Translations under genes and position numbers: made by a program | Part shown: one piece after another, positions 27,193 through 36,003 of the stretch | Position numbering within the stretch: position 1 is the stretch's first letter | Layout: each line of letters begins with the position of its first letter | Assembly: GCA_963721725.1 (NCBI GenBank) | Contig: CAVRLX010000005.1 | Coordinates: 1 to 50,429, forward strand | Length of the DNA: 50,429 bases | Direction of reading: 5' to 3' | From: RI-153 sp963721725 | GTDB lineage: Bacteria; Chloroflexota; Anaerolineae; Caldilineales; Caldilineaceae | The notes under the pieces: generated by a model | What the model saw: only the letters and a program-made list of their open reading frames with translations | Told to the model about the DNA's origin: nothing | The model's database searches: none

Positions 27193-29067
27193 TTACAAAG
27201 GCCAGATCAGCGGAATGAAGATCGTCGCCACTCCCCACATAAGCAGATTCAGCGGAACCCCAAACTTGAGATAATCCTTAAAGGTATAGCCCCCTGGCCC
27301 CATCACAATGGCGTTGGTCTGATAGCCCATGGGCGTCATGAAACTGGCCGAAGCGCCAAACGCAATCGCCATGAGCAGCGGCTTGGGGTCGATACCCAGG
27401 GTAATGGCAAGCTGCAAGGCAATCGGCGTCAGCAAAACTGCCACGGCGTTGTTGGAAATCAGTTCGGTGAGAACGCTGGTGAGCAAATAGAAGAGCGAGA
27501 GAAAAAGGCGCGGATCCGCGCCGCCCGTGAGCGCCAGCACGCCCTGCACAATCTGTGCCGCCAACCCCGTGGATTCCATTGCCAGCCCCAGCGGAATCGT
27601 GCCTGCCAGTAAAAAAAGCGTGGGCGTATCCAGCGCACGCATGGCTTCGTCGGGGCGCAGACACCGGGTCACCACTGTCAGTGCCGCCCCGGTCAGGGCC
27701 AGCACCGCGATGGGGATCTCGGTGAGCGTTGCCAACAAGACCACGCCCAACATGATCAGAAGCGCCTGACGATTCTTGGTGGAGCGCAGAATGGTCTCCT
27801 CAATGCCATCCACCATTAAAAGTTTGCCTGCCTCGCGCAATCCCTGTAATCCTGCCTCTTCCCCCTGAAGCAAGAGTAAATCGCCCACCTGCAAGGGCAA
27901 GGCGCGCAGCCCGCGCATCCGCTGTCGGCCTTGGCGCTGTACGCCCATCACGGTGATACCGTGGTTGCGATGAAAGCCCAGCGTCCCCAGCCGCCGCCCC
28001 ACAAAAGGAGAATCGGGTAGAACTACGGCTTCCATTACCCGCTGTTCAATGCTGCCTATGGGCACACGTTCTTGATCGGCCAGCACCGAAGCCAGCCGCG
28101 TATTGCTGTTTTTGACAAACTGGCTAATCGCATTGGGATCACCCGACACCATCAAAATATCCCCTGCCTGTAGCGTAAGTTGTCCAGCTTGGGTGGCCCG
28201 GTAGATCTTCTCCTGGCGGATCACTTCGAGCAACTCGACAGATTGATCGCGATGGGTCGAATCGTCTTGGGACGAGGGCAACCGCCCCACCCGCCGCCGC
28301 TGATTCATGAGCAGGTTTGGCGACGGCTGGGTGGATTTTACCCGATCCACCACAGCATCCGCCCGCTTCCCCACCAATTCGCTCTCTGCTTCCACAATCA
28401 GCTCGGTAATGTAGGCACGCTTGCGCTGCTGGGCTGCAAAGTTGATCACCTCGTTGTTAGGCAACATACGCTGGCTAAACAGCACAATATAGACCGTGCC
28501 AATCGCCGCATAGAGCAACCCTAATGGCGCAAATTCAAAGAGGCCAAAGCCGGGGCCACCCATCTGCCGATAGATGCCATCGACCAAAATATTGGTGCTG
28601 GTGCCCAGCAGGGTTAGCGTGCCGCCCAAAATGGCAAAATAACTGACGGGGATGAGGAGCTTGGAGGGACTTTTGCCAAACTGCCCGCTCAGCGAGAGGA
28701 TAACGGGAACCATCATCACCACCACCGGCGTGTTGTTGACAAAGGCGCTGGCAACAGGGATCACAAGGGCAAGAAGAATGAGCAGTCGCGTCGTGCTGCC
28801 CTGGGAAAAGCGCGCAAGATAGAGCGTAACTATCTCTAGCGCGCCCGTGCGGATCAGCCCACCGCTAAGCACAAACATAGCCGCCACGGTGAGCGTGGCC
28901 GTGTTGGAAAATCCAGAAAAGGCTTGAGCGGGGGTGAGCACACCAAAGATGACCAGCGCAGCAATCGAGAGGGTGGCCGTGACTTCAATCGCCCACCAGC
29001 GGGTAATATAGAGTGTGGTGGCGGTGACCAGAATCGCCAGTAAAGCGAAGATTTCAAAGGAGACCAT
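27193..29067 (-). CDS. SLC13/DASS-type permease with two TrkA-C (RCK-C) domains
   Basis: About 624 residues in three parts. The N-terminal membrane half contains AFVNNTPVVVMMVPVIL and LGTSTNILVDG, the SNT-like signature of sodium/dicarboxylate or sulfate transporters. Two soluble RCK-C domains (about 225-400; QAGDILMVSGDP and LQVGDLLLLQGEE) follow. The C-terminal membrane half has ELISNNAVAVLLTPIAL and GYQTNAIVMGPGGYTFKDYLKFG. The family imports dicarboxylates, sulfate or other anions with sodium; the substrate cannot be read from sequence. The ATG at 29067 is ten bases after GGGAAG; a GTG at 29073 is an alternative start. The gene is transcribed towards spoVS. Confidence 0.85.
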   Translation of the reverse strand: MVSFEIFALLAILVTATTLYITRWWAIEVTATLSIAALVIFGVLTPAQAFSGFSNTATLTVAAMFVLSGGLIRTGALEIVTLYLARFSQGSTTRLLILLALVIPVASAFVNNTPVVVMMVPVILSLSGQFGKSPSKLLIPVSYFAILGGTLTLLGTSTNILVDGIYRQMGGPGFGLFEFAPLGLLYAAIGTVYIVLFSQRMLPNNEVINFAAQQRKRAYITELIVEAESELVGKRADAVVDRVKSTQPSPNLLMNQRRRVGRLPSSQDDSTHRDQSVELLEVIRQEKIYRATQAGQLTLQAGDILMVSGDPNAISQFVKNSNTRLASVLADQERVPIGSIEQRVMEAVVLPDSPFVGRRLGTLGFHRNHGITVMGVQRQGRQRMRGLRALPLQVGDLLLLQGEEAGLQGLREAGKLLMVDGIEETILRSTKNRQALLIMLGVVLLATLTEIPIAVLALTGAALTVVTRCLRPDEAMRALDTPTLFLLAGTIPLGLAMESTGLAAQIVQGVLALTGGADPRLFLSLFYLLTSVLTELISNNAVAVLLTPIALQLAITLGIDPKPLLMAIAFGASASFMTPMGYQTNAIVMGPGGYTFKDYLKFGVPLNLLMWGVATIFIPLIWPL

Positions 29068-29116
29068 AGGCACTGCTTCCCACGGGGATATGGAACCAGG
29101 GGTGGCCCGCTTCTGA

Positions 29117-29154
29117 GAAAAAAAGCACCCGGAAGTCTAGGCTACCGGGTGCTT
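29117..29154 (-). terminator. Rho-independent terminator of the tRNA gene
   Basis: On the minus strand AAGCACCCGG, a 12-base loop and CCGGGTGCTT form a 10-bp stem followed by a run of seven T. It begins four bases after the tRNA 3' end. Confidence 0.88.
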
Positions 29155-29157
29155 GGA

Positions 29158-29229
29158 AGCGGGCGGCGAGATTTGAACTCGCGACATTTAGCTTGGGAAG
29201 CTAACGTTCTACCACTGAACTACGCCCGC
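29158..29229 (-). tRNA. tRNA-Gly (anticodon CCC)
   Basis: On the minus strand the acceptor arms GCGGGCG and CGCCCGC pair perfectly. The D arm is GTTCAGTGGTAGAAC, the anticodon stem is TTAGC/GCTAA with loop TTCCCAA (anticodon CCC, reading GGG), and the T arm is GCGAG-TTCAAAT-CTCGC. CCA is not encoded. It stands alone and is followed by its own terminator. Confidence 0.95.
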
Positions 29230-29366
29230 AAACTAGGAGGAAGTATAGTCAACTTTTTCGCCCCTGTCAAACTGGGTTTCCGTGTCGGTACGTTGTACCC
29301 TAAGGGGGGAGAATGGTATACTGCGGCTATCTGATTTCGTGCACACTCGCCTGAGAGGAGAGGGGT

Positions 29367-29627
29367 ATGTCCGATCTGCGTACACAGTTTGACCGCGCTG
29401 CCGAAGAGGCTAAATCGCTCCCCAAGCGCCCTGGCAACGACACCATGCTTACGCTCTATGCGCTCTACAAACAGGCCACGGTCGGCGATGTGAGCGGCAA
29501 GCGCCCTGGGTTCACAGACATGGTGGGGCGGGCGAAATATGATGCCTGGGTCGAGCGCAAAGGCATGACCCCAGAAACCGCCATGCAATCCTATGTTGAT
29601 CTGATTGAAACGCTCAAAAAGAAGTAA
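29367..29627 (+). CDS. Acyl-CoA-binding protein (ACBP)
   Basis: The 86-residue protein matches the four-helix ACBP fold over its full length: FDRAAEEAKSLPKRPGNDTMLTLYALYKQATVGDV, then KRPGFTDMVGRAKYDAWVERKGMTPETAMQSYV. The YALYKQAT and KYDAW segments hold the Tyr and Lys residues that bind the CoA head group. ACBP buffers long-chain acyl-CoA in the cytoplasm; it is common in eukaryotes and patchy in bacteria, where Chloroflexota is one of the groups that carries it. GAGAGG lies about eight bases upstream of the ATG. Confidence 0.92.
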   Translation: MSDLRTQFDRAAEEAKSLPKRPGNDTMLTLYALYKQATVGDVSGKRPGFTDMVGRAKYDAWVERKGMTPETAMQSYVDLIETLKKK

Positions 29628-29634
29628 TCCACCG

Positions 29635-29678
29635 ACGTAACTGTTCAGGTGCGACGCACCCTGGACCTGAATAGATAC
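29635..29678. repeat. GTGCGWCGCAC element, copy 3 (short)
   Basis: A half-size version with one palindrome GTGCGACGCAC (29649-29659), framed by GTTCAGGT and ACCTGAAT. It lies between the ACBP and ThuA genes and appears to have lost one half of the element. Confidence 0.65.
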
Positions 29679-29698
29679 CCACCGAGAAAGAAATCACA

Positions 29699-30349
<651 letters not shown>

Positions 30350-30429
30350 GCGTAGCGATTGGTCATCAGCGATTGGCGGATTATGACCAACATCGCAAAT
30401 CCCACTTTTACACCCAGGAGAAGAGACCT

Positions 30430-31537
30430 GTGCTGAGTCTACCTGCCCGTGTCGGCATCGTCGGCTGTGGCAACATTAGTAAACAATATTTTACCGTGGC
30501 ACAACGGCTGCCCGCCTTCGAGATTGTCGCCGTGGCCGATCTCTACCGGGACGCTGCCGAGCGCGCCGCTGCTCAATGGAATATCCCGCGTGTCTTGGAT
30601 GTGGATGCACTCTTGGCCGACCCCGATATTGATATTGTTCTGAATCTGACCATCCCCGCCGCCCACCACGAAGTCGCCTTGGCTGCGCTCAAAAACGGTA
30701 AATCCGTCTATAACGAAAAGCCGCTGGCCCTTTCTCTGGCCCACGGCCAAGAATTGATCGCAGTTGCGCAGGAACGCTGGATTGCGCGTGGGCTGCGCAC
30801 CGGATACATTCTTAGGGGGCGGGTTGCAATCGGCGCGCAAGTTAATTGACGATGGCGTGATTGGAACCCCTGTGGCCGCCACTGCTTTTATGATGAGCCG
30901 CGGCCATGAGCATTGGCATCCCAACCCGGAGTTCTATTATAAAGCCGGCGGCGGGCCGATGTTCGACATGGGACCCTACTATCTGACCGCGTTGGTTACC
31001 ATGCTCGGCGCGGTGACCCGTGTCACCGGCTCCACCCGCAAGACGTGGAGCGAGCGCGTTGTTCTGAGCGAGCCGAAGCGTGGACAGGTGATCACCGTGG
31101 ATGTGCCCACGCATGTGGTGGGCGTTATGGACTTTGAGGCCGGGCCAGTGGGGACGATTATCACCACCTTTGATGTCAAAGCCGCCGATCTGCCCCGCAT
31201 GGAGATCTATGGCACCGATGGCACGCTCAGCCTGCCCGATCCGAATACCTTTGGCGGGGTGACCCGGCTGCGTCGTACTGGCGAAAATGAGTGGACCGAG
31301 ATTGCGCCCATCTTCCCTAATGTAGATGCCTGCCGCGGCCTTGGTGTGGCTGATATGGCCGATTCCATTGCCAATGGCCGGCCCCACCGGGCCAGCGGGG
31401 AGTTGGCATTGCATGTTTTGGAGATTATGGAGGCTATCCATGTTGCCTCGGATCGCGGCCAACATGTGCGCCTCGCCACTCATTGTGAGCGGCCTGCGCC
31501 TTTCCCGGCAGATCTGCCAGAAGGGGCCGTGGCTTGA
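30430..31537 (+). CDS. Gfo/Idh/MocA family NAD(P)-dependent sugar oxidoreductase (one frameshift)
   Basis: The N-terminal Rossmann fold starts RVGIVGCGNISKQYF (GxGxxA-type nucleotide site) and continues to VYNEKPLALSL, the EKP motif whose Lys is catalytic. An extra T near 30778 then shifts the frame; the continuation GLRVGCAPDTFLGGGLQSARKLID carries the substrate-binding half, including GGGPMFDMGPYY and HRASGELALHVLEIMEAI. The intact protein would be about 369 residues. The start is a GTG at 30430 with AGGAG eight bases before it; the longer frame to 30373 includes repeat-like GCGATTGG sequence and is unlikely. Together with the ThuA gene it suggests oxidation of a sugar or polyol. Confidence 0.82.
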
Positions 31538-31601
31538 TTCCTGACCGGTGGGAGTGCTTCGTTACACCGCTCTCACCGGCTCTTTATTCACCCGTGTAAC
31601 C

Positions 31602-32069
31602 ATGTTCAAGATCGCCAATGCTATGTCATCCCAACCACACACCCACACAATTTTGATCGCAGACGACGATGCATTCTCCTGTAAACTCGTCAAAATTGCC
31701 CTAGAGGAGTCACAGTCTGCCCGCACATTGCACGCTGTGCCCAATGGAGAAGAAGCGTTGGATTATCTTTATCGGCGTGGCAAATATCATGATCCGGCAC
31801 TGGCTCCCCGCCCGGATCTAATCTTGCTTGATCTGAACATGCCGCGGAAAGATGGATGGGAAACCCTCCAGGAGATCCGGCAAAACCCCAATTTTGCTGG
31901 CATCCCCGTTGTGATCATGACAAGTTCGTCCTCTAAAGAAGATGTCTATGGGTCATATGCGCTGGGCGCCAATTCGTTTATTACCAAGCCCGCCAGCTTT
32001 GATGGACTGGTGCGCGTCATGAATGTGCTCAGCCGCTATTGGTTTGAGCTGGCAGAACTTCCCCACTAG
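31602..32069 (+). CDS. Single-domain response regulator (CheY/Rcp1-like)
   Basis: The protein of about 155 residues is one receiver domain: TILIADDDAFSCKLVKIAL with the acidic pocket, LILLDLNMPRKDGWE with the phospho-acceptor Asp, VIMTSSSSKED with the switch Thr/Ser, and NSFITKPASFDGL with the conserved Lys. No output domain follows. The spacing and the YLYRRGKY insertion resemble the Rcp1 type that works with phytochrome-like histidine kinases, but no kinase gene is in the window. The start may be 31602 or 31623; neither has a clear ribosome binding site. Confidence 0.85.
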   Translation: MFKIANAMSSQPHTHTILIADDDAFSCKLVKIALEESQSARTLHAVPNGEEALDYLYRRGKYHDPALAPRPDLILLDLNMPRKDGWETLQEIRQNPNFAGIPVVIMTSSSSKEDVYGSYALGANSFITKPASFDGLVRVMNVLSRYWFELAELPH

Positions 32070-32076
32070 GACTCTT

Positions 32077-32169
32077 GTAACGTACAGGTGCGACGCACTC
32101 GCCAGGGGGAGAACGGTTGTGACAAGCGTGTGTGGCAAGTGCGTCGCACCCTAGACCTGGACAGATACG
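32077..32169. repeat. GTGCGWCGCAC element, copy 4
   Basis: Palindromes GTGCGACGCAC (32088-32098) and GTGCGTCGCAC (32139-32149) have centres 51 bp apart. The ends are TAACGTACAGGT and ACCTGGACAGATAC, and the centre holds GAACGGTTGT. It separates the response regulator from the polyphosphate-kinase-like gene, whose ATG lies nine bases beyond it. Confidence 0.75.
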
Positions 32170-32177
32170 AAAACTTT

Positions 32178-33167
32178 ATGATCGCAGCCTCGACACAATC
32201 TATGATCCAGCGGGCCAGGCAACTGGCAACCGGGCTGGCCGATTTTCATCCCCCACCGGATCTGCCGTTGCCGCTGTGGGAGAGCGCCTATTTGTTACAG
32301 GAAAGTCGTCAACCCCAGCGCCCACTTTTGGAGCGTCTACGCATTCTAGGCCTGATGGCTGCCAGCAGTGACCAGTTTTTTATTGAGAAGTTGCCCCGCT
32401 GGCAGCACTGGGCCGAGAGCCAGCCTACTTATGTTGATTGGTTGTCCCGACTGCCCACCTTTCTGGAACCGCTGCTGCAACAGGCTGTGACCACCTTTCA
32501 GACGGAATTATTGCCTAGGTTGGAGATCACCCTGGCCCAGCCCGCCGACCTGCCGCCGCCGGCGTTGCACTGGCTGCGCACCTTTTTTAGCGAGCGCATC
32601 TATCCGCTTTTGACGCCACTTGCCATTGATTCTTCACACCCCTTTCCCTTTATTAGCAGCTTTAGCCATAATTTTATTGTCCACCTTGCCCAGACCCCAC
32701 CGCGTCATGATTTCTGGCGTGGGTTGACCTATGCCCGTCTCAAGGTCCCGCGCTTGTTGCCCCGCTACATGGCAATCCCACGTGAGATCAGCGCCGACGA
32801 AGCAAACGCAGCGCGACCGATCTATGTGCAGAGCGAAGAAATCGTCCGCTACTTTCTGCCGGATCTCTTTCCCGGCGTGCCTATTGCCACCCCTTATCTC
32901 TTTCGCGTGGTACGCGCCGCCGAATATCGCAGCCGTCGCGAACCACTGGATCCGTCCCCTTCGCGGCAACGGCAAATGGCATTGCCCGTGGTGCGGCTGG
33001 ATGTGGAACGTTCTATGCCCGACACGTTGGTGGCATGGCTGGCAGATCATCTGGAAGCGCCGCTCTATACTTGCTATCGTACTACCGACCCTGTGGGCCA
33101 ACTGCATCTGGTTGAACTGGCAAACCTGTTAGAAGGGCACACACCTGCCCATACCGCGCTTTTTTGA
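32178..33167 (+). CDS. Polyphosphate kinase 1-like protein lacking the catalytic C-terminal half
   Basis: Residues 1-330 align in order with the N and head domains of PPK1: PLLERLRILGLMAASSDQFFIEKL (family: NPLLERL.F...S.NLDEFFM) and FFSERIYPLLTPLAIDSSHPFPFISSFSHNFIV (family: F...V.PVLTPLAVDP.HPFPF.S). Full-length PPK1 is about 700 residues, with the catalytic histidines in the second half. Here the frame stops at 33167, just after the head domain. Another frame adds PIPRFFEREKFFRWL and stops near 33325, but it does not resemble the catalytic domain and runs into the serS promoter. So this is a truncated or repurposed PPK. No Shine-Dalgarno is seen before ATG 32178. Confidence 0.65.
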   Translation: MIAASTQSMIQRARQLATGLADFHPPPDLPLPLWESAYLLQESRQPQRPLLERLRILGLMAASSDQFFIEKLPRWQHWAESQPTYVDWLSRLPTFLEPLLQQAVTTFQTELLPRLEITLAQPADLPPPALHWLRTFFSERIYPLLTPLAIDSSHPFPFISSFSHNFIVHLAQTPPRHDFWRGLTYARLKVPRLLPRYMAIPREISADEANAARPIYVQSEEIVRYFLPDLFPGVPIATPYLFRVVRAAEYRSRREPLDPSPSRQRQMALPVVRLDVERSMPDTLVAWLADHLEAPLYTCYRTTDPVGQLHLVELANLLEGHTPAHTALF

Positions 33168-33189
33168 GAGAGAAAAATTCTTCCGCTGG

Positions 33190-33218
33190 TTGACAATCTC
33201 GCCGCAGCGTGATAGCCT
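33190..33218 (+). promoter_or_regulatory. Promoter of the serS T-box transcript
   Basis: A perfect -35 TTGACA (33190-33195) is followed after exactly 17 bases by TAGCCT (33213-33218). It lies just after the polyphosphate-kinase-like stop and upstream of the T-box leader, so transcription should start near 33225. Confidence 0.55.
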
Positions 33219-33224
33219 TTTGCA

Positions 33225-33487
33225 TACATTTAGCCTACTCGCAAGGGTAGAGACGCAAAAACGCAGACGGAGTCCATGGGGTGCGCCCCCTCCTTTCAGA
33301 GAGTTGCCGGTGGCTGCGAGGCAATAGGAGACCGCACACGGAGCAACTCCTGAGTTGTCGGCAGGCAATGGCCGACCGGGTGGCCCCGTTATCGGCGCAA
33401 TGAGGCAGCGCGCATCTCAATGGTGTGCGCTGCAAAACCAGGTGGCACCACGAGACCTCTCGTCCTGACAAGGACGGGAGGTTTTTG
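33225..33487 (+). promoter_or_regulatory. T-box riboswitch leader, serine-specific
   Basis: The stem I apex carries AGAGAGTTGCCGG and GGCTGCGAGG (33297-33322), the conserved distal motif. GGTGCG/CGCAC and GGAGT/ACTCC pair to form stem I, leaving a specifier loop whose 3' side reads GGAGCA. The specifier codon is most likely AGC (33342-33344, Ser), followed by a purine as expected. The T-box itself is AGGTGGCACCACG (33440-33452); its TGGC complements a GCCA tRNA 3' end, matching the G73 of tRNA-Ser. A terminator overlaps its 3' part. T-box leaders pause or terminate transcription unless uncharged tRNA binds. Placed upstream of serS, it is self-consistent. Confidence 0.88.
33456..33486 (+). terminator. 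T-box intrinsic terminator
   Basis: CCTCTCGTCC, loop TGACA and AGGACGGGAGG are followed by TTTTT. The 5' arm overlaps the region that would form the antiterminator with the T-box sequence, which is how the switch works. Confidence 0.9.
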
Positions 33488-33563
33488 ATTGGGGGATCTG
33501 GATACTTATAACCAATCCCCTAACTTACGAGATGATAGCAGACTATATACCGTCAACACCCAT

Positions 33564-33645
33564 AGGACTTACGCACTTGGTGGATTTTTAGAAGACCTGA
33601 CAGGTTTCTGAAACCTGTCAGGTCTGGGGGAACTGCGTAACTCCT
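33564..33645. repeat. Nested palindromic element in the serS 5' untranslated region
   Basis: Terminal repeats AGGACTTACGCA (33564-33575) and TGCGTAACTCCT (33634-33645) enclose a perfect 33-bp palindrome AGACCTGACAGGTTTC-T-GAAACCTGTCAGGTCT (33593-33625). A relative of the inner palindrome is at 37775-37807. It lies between the T-box terminator and the serS ribosome binding site, lengthening the leader by about 80 bases. Confidence 0.65.
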
Positions 33646-33666
33646 ACCATAGTAAAGGAGTCAACC

Positions 33667-34953
33667 ATGTTAGACATTCGCTGGATGCGCGAGCATCGCG
33701 ACGAACTGGCCGAGGCGATGCAGAAATTGCACGCCACCGACGTGCCGTGGGAAGAGGCGCTGGCCTTGGACGAACGCCGCCGCCAATTGCTCACCCAGGT
33801 GGAAGCATTGCGCGCCGAACTCAACAGCGGCTCGAAACAGATTGGGCTGCTCTTCCGCGAGAAGAAGGCCGACGAGGCCAACGCCCTCAAAGCGCGCATG
33901 GGCCAGATCGGCAACGAGATCGACGGGTTGGATGGATACCTGCGCGAGGTTGACGCGGATTTTCAACATGCCATGTTGCGCATCCCCAACATCCCCGAAC
34001 CGGACGTGCCGGTGGCCGCCGACGAATCGGGCAACCAAGTGGTGGCCGAGTGGGGCGAAAAGCCCACCTTCGACTTTGAGCCAAAGCCGCACTGGGATCT
34101 GGCTACGGCGCTGGACATTATCGACTTCGAGCGCGGCGTCAAGCTGTCGGGCAGTCGCTTCTATGTCCTCAAGGGCGCGGCGGCGCGGCTACAACGTGCC
34201 CTTACCGACTGGTTTTTGGACGTTCACACGGCGGAACACGGCTACACCGAGATCTACCCGCCCTTTATGGTGCGCGAAGTTTGCATGGAAGGCACGGGCA
34301 ATCTGCCCAAATTTGGCGAGACGCTCTATCGCGACGCCGAAGAGGATTACTGGCTGATTCCCACCGCCGAGGTTCCGGTGACCAATCTCTATCGCGATGA
34401 GATCATCGAGGCCGGGCAACTGCCCATTTCGTATGTAGCGGCGACGCCCTGTTTCCGCCGCGAAAAGGTCTCGGCGGGCAAAGATGCGCGCGGCATCAAG
34501 CGCGTGCATCAGTTCCAAAAGGTCGAGATGGTGAAATTTGTAGAGCCGTCCACTGGCCGTGATGAACTGGAACGGCTGACCCGCGACGCCGAGGTGTTGT
34601 TGGAACGGCTGGGGTTGCCCTATCGCCGCATTGCCATTGCCACCGGGGATCTCTCGTTTGTGGCGGCGATTAAATACGATCTGGAAGTGTGGGCCGCCGG
34701 GTCGGGGGAATGGCTTGAGGTTAGCTCTTGTTCGCTTTTCCGCGATTTCCAGGCCCGCCGTGCCAACATCCGCTATCGCCCCGCAGAGGGCGCGCGCCCA
34801 GAGTATGTCTACACGCTCAACGGGTCGGGGTTGGCGCTGCCGCGGGTGATGATCGCGCTGATGGAAAATCTGCAACGCGCCGATGGCAGCATCGGCCTTC
34901 CCGCTGTGTTGAAACCCTATATGGGGGGCATGACAGAAATTGTACCCGTCTAA
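33667..34953 (+). CDS. serS: Seryl-tRNA synthetase
   Basis: The 428-residue protein is full length. Residues 1-105 form the N-terminal tRNA-binding coiled coil (MLDIRWMREHRDELAEAM... to EVDADFQHAMLRIPNIP). The class II catalytic core has motif 2 TPCFRREKVSAGKDARGIKRVHQFQKVEMV, LEVSSCSLFRDFQARRANIRYR, and motif 3 LNGSGLALPRVMIALMENLQ. It charges tRNA-Ser with serine in the cytoplasm. AAAGGAG eight bases before the ATG fixes the start. It is controlled by the serine T-box upstream and transcribed alone. No sign of damage, in contrast to many neighbours. Confidence 0.97.
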   Translation: MLDIRWMREHRDELAEAMQKLHATDVPWEEALALDERRRQLLTQVEALRAELNSGSKQIGLLFREKKADEANALKARMGQIGNEIDGLDGYLREVDADFQHAMLRIPNIPEPDVPVAADESGNQVVAEWGEKPTFDFEPKPHWDLATALDIIDFERGVKLSGSRFYVLKGAAARLQRALTDWFLDVHTAEHGYTEIYPPFMVREVCMEGTGNLPKFGETLYRDAEEDYWLIPTAEVPVTNLYRDEIIEAGQLPISYVAATPCFRREKVSAGKDARGIKRVHQFQKVEMVKFVEPSTGRDELERLTRDAEVLLERLGLPYRRIAIATGDLSFVAAIKYDLEVWAAGSGEWLEVSSCSLFRDFQARRANIRYRPAEGARPEYVYTLNGSGLALPRVMIALMENLQRADGSIGLPAVLKPYMGGMTEIVPV

Positions 34954-34966
34954 ACGCTGCCCAAAA

Positions 34967-35090
34967 TAACTGTACAGGTGCGACGCACTTGCCAATCGTA
35001 GAGTGGTTGTAAAAAGCTTGGATGGCGAGTGCGTCGCACCCTAGACGAGCAAAACCTGTCCCTTTGTGGCGCGGCTTCGGTTAGATACGC
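34967..35090. repeat. GTGCGWCGCAC element, copy 5
   Basis: Palindromes GTGCGACGCAC (34978-34988) and GTGCGTCGCAC (35029-35039) are 51 bp apart, with TAGAGTGGTTGT between them. The right end is longer than in other copies because about 30 bases (AAAACCTGTCCC...CTTCGG) lie before the terminal TTAGATACG. It follows serS. Confidence 0.7.
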
Positions 35091-35105
35091 CCAAAATAGA
35101 ATGAA

Positions 35106-35155
35106 CCCAAAGAGAAAGCTGCTCAAAATCGATTTTGAGCAGCTTTCTCTTTGGG
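35106..35155. repeat. Perfect 50-bp palindrome
   Basis: The 24-base arm CCCAAAGAGAAAGC...AAAAT (35106-35129), centre CG, is followed by its exact complement to 35155, with no mismatch. In RNA it would give a 23-24 bp hairpin and could terminate transcription from both serS and the convergent yceI-like gene, but no T run follows. Confidence 0.9.
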
Positions 35156-35247
35156 CTGAATTTTGAAGCGCTGTATCTGTGAGGTTGACTCTCAAATTAC
35201 GATCACTCGCCAGAGAGCTGCCTCACAAATTTCCCCCATCACCACCC

Positions 35248-35793
35248 TTAGGCGGCCACAGGCACAACTTCTGGCTGCTCGATCAGTTCAAGATCAATCT
35301 CAATCTTGACCTTGTCGCCAACGAGGATGCCGCCGGTCTCCAGCGTCTGGTTCCAGGTCAGGTCCCAGTCGCGACGATCAATCGTGGTGCTGGCCGAGAA
35401 ACCAGCGTTGGTGGTTCCCCACGGGCTGCGCGCCTTGCCCACAAACTCAGTATCCAACACCACTTCGCGGGAGATGCCGCGAATAGTCAGATCGCCATAA
35501 ATACGAGCGTGGCTATCGTCAACCTTCTCGACGCGTGTGCTCTGGAAGGTCAGCACTGGAAATTCGGGGGCGTTGAGAAAATCGGGTGACTGTAAATGCC
35601 CGTCGCGGCGTTCGTCGCGGGTATTAATGCTGTCTGCCTGAATTTCCACCTGCACCGAGGATTGTTCAGGAGTCTGTTCGTTAAAATTCACTGTGCCCGA
35701 AAATTTCTCAAAGCGACCGCGGGTGCTGCTAATCATCATGTGTCGTACGGAAAATTCAACCTGCGAGTGGGCGTAGTCAATCTGCCATGCCAT
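35248..35793 (-). CDS. YceI-family protein
   Basis: The 181-residue protein is a single YceI lipocalin-like domain: WQIDYAHSQVEFSVRHMMISSTRGRFEKFSGTV at the start, INTRDERRDGHLQSPDFLNAPEFPVLTFQST in the middle, and GDLTIRGISREVVLDTEF then TIDRRDWDLTWNQTLETGGILVGDKVKIEIDLELI at the end. YceI proteins bind polyisoprenoids or similar amphiphiles; many are periplasmic, but this one has no signal peptide and may be cytoplasmic. GAAAGGG nine bases before ATG 35793 supports the start; the frame to 35973 runs through repeat sequence. Confidence 0.9.
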   Translation of the reverse strand: MAWQIDYAHSQVEFSVRHMMISSTRGRFEKFSGTVNFNEQTPEQSSVQVEIQADSINTRDERRDGHLQSPDFLNAPEFPVLTFQSTRVEKVDDSHARIYGDLTIRGISREVVLDTEFVGKARSPWGTTNAGFSASTTIDRRDWDLTWNQTLETGGILVGDKVKIEIDLELIEQPEVVPVAA

Positions 35794-35838
35794 AAGTGTA
35801 ACCCTTTCAAAAATGTGAATGGTATGAAAAAATAGAGA

Positions 35839-35930
35839 TAACGATACAGGTGCGTCGCACTCGCCAGGCCTAGAGTGGTTGTGAAAAGCAGGGAGGGCGA
35901 GTGCGTCGCACCCTAAACCTGTATCGTTAC
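35839..35930. repeat. GTGCGWCGCAC element, copy 6 (best-preserved)
   Basis: Terminal repeats TAACGATACAGGT and ACCTGTATCGTTA are perfect complements. Palindromes GTGCGTCGCAC lie at 35850-35860 and 35901-35911 (51 bp apart), with GAGTGGTTGT in the loop. The whole 92-bp unit can fold into one long hairpin and serves as the type copy. Confidence 0.85.
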
Positions 35931-36003
35931 GATGTATGTATGGTAAACTGCGCTTGACCGGTCTATGCTGCAACTCTATCCCGTATACTCTATCCCGTAT
36001 ACT

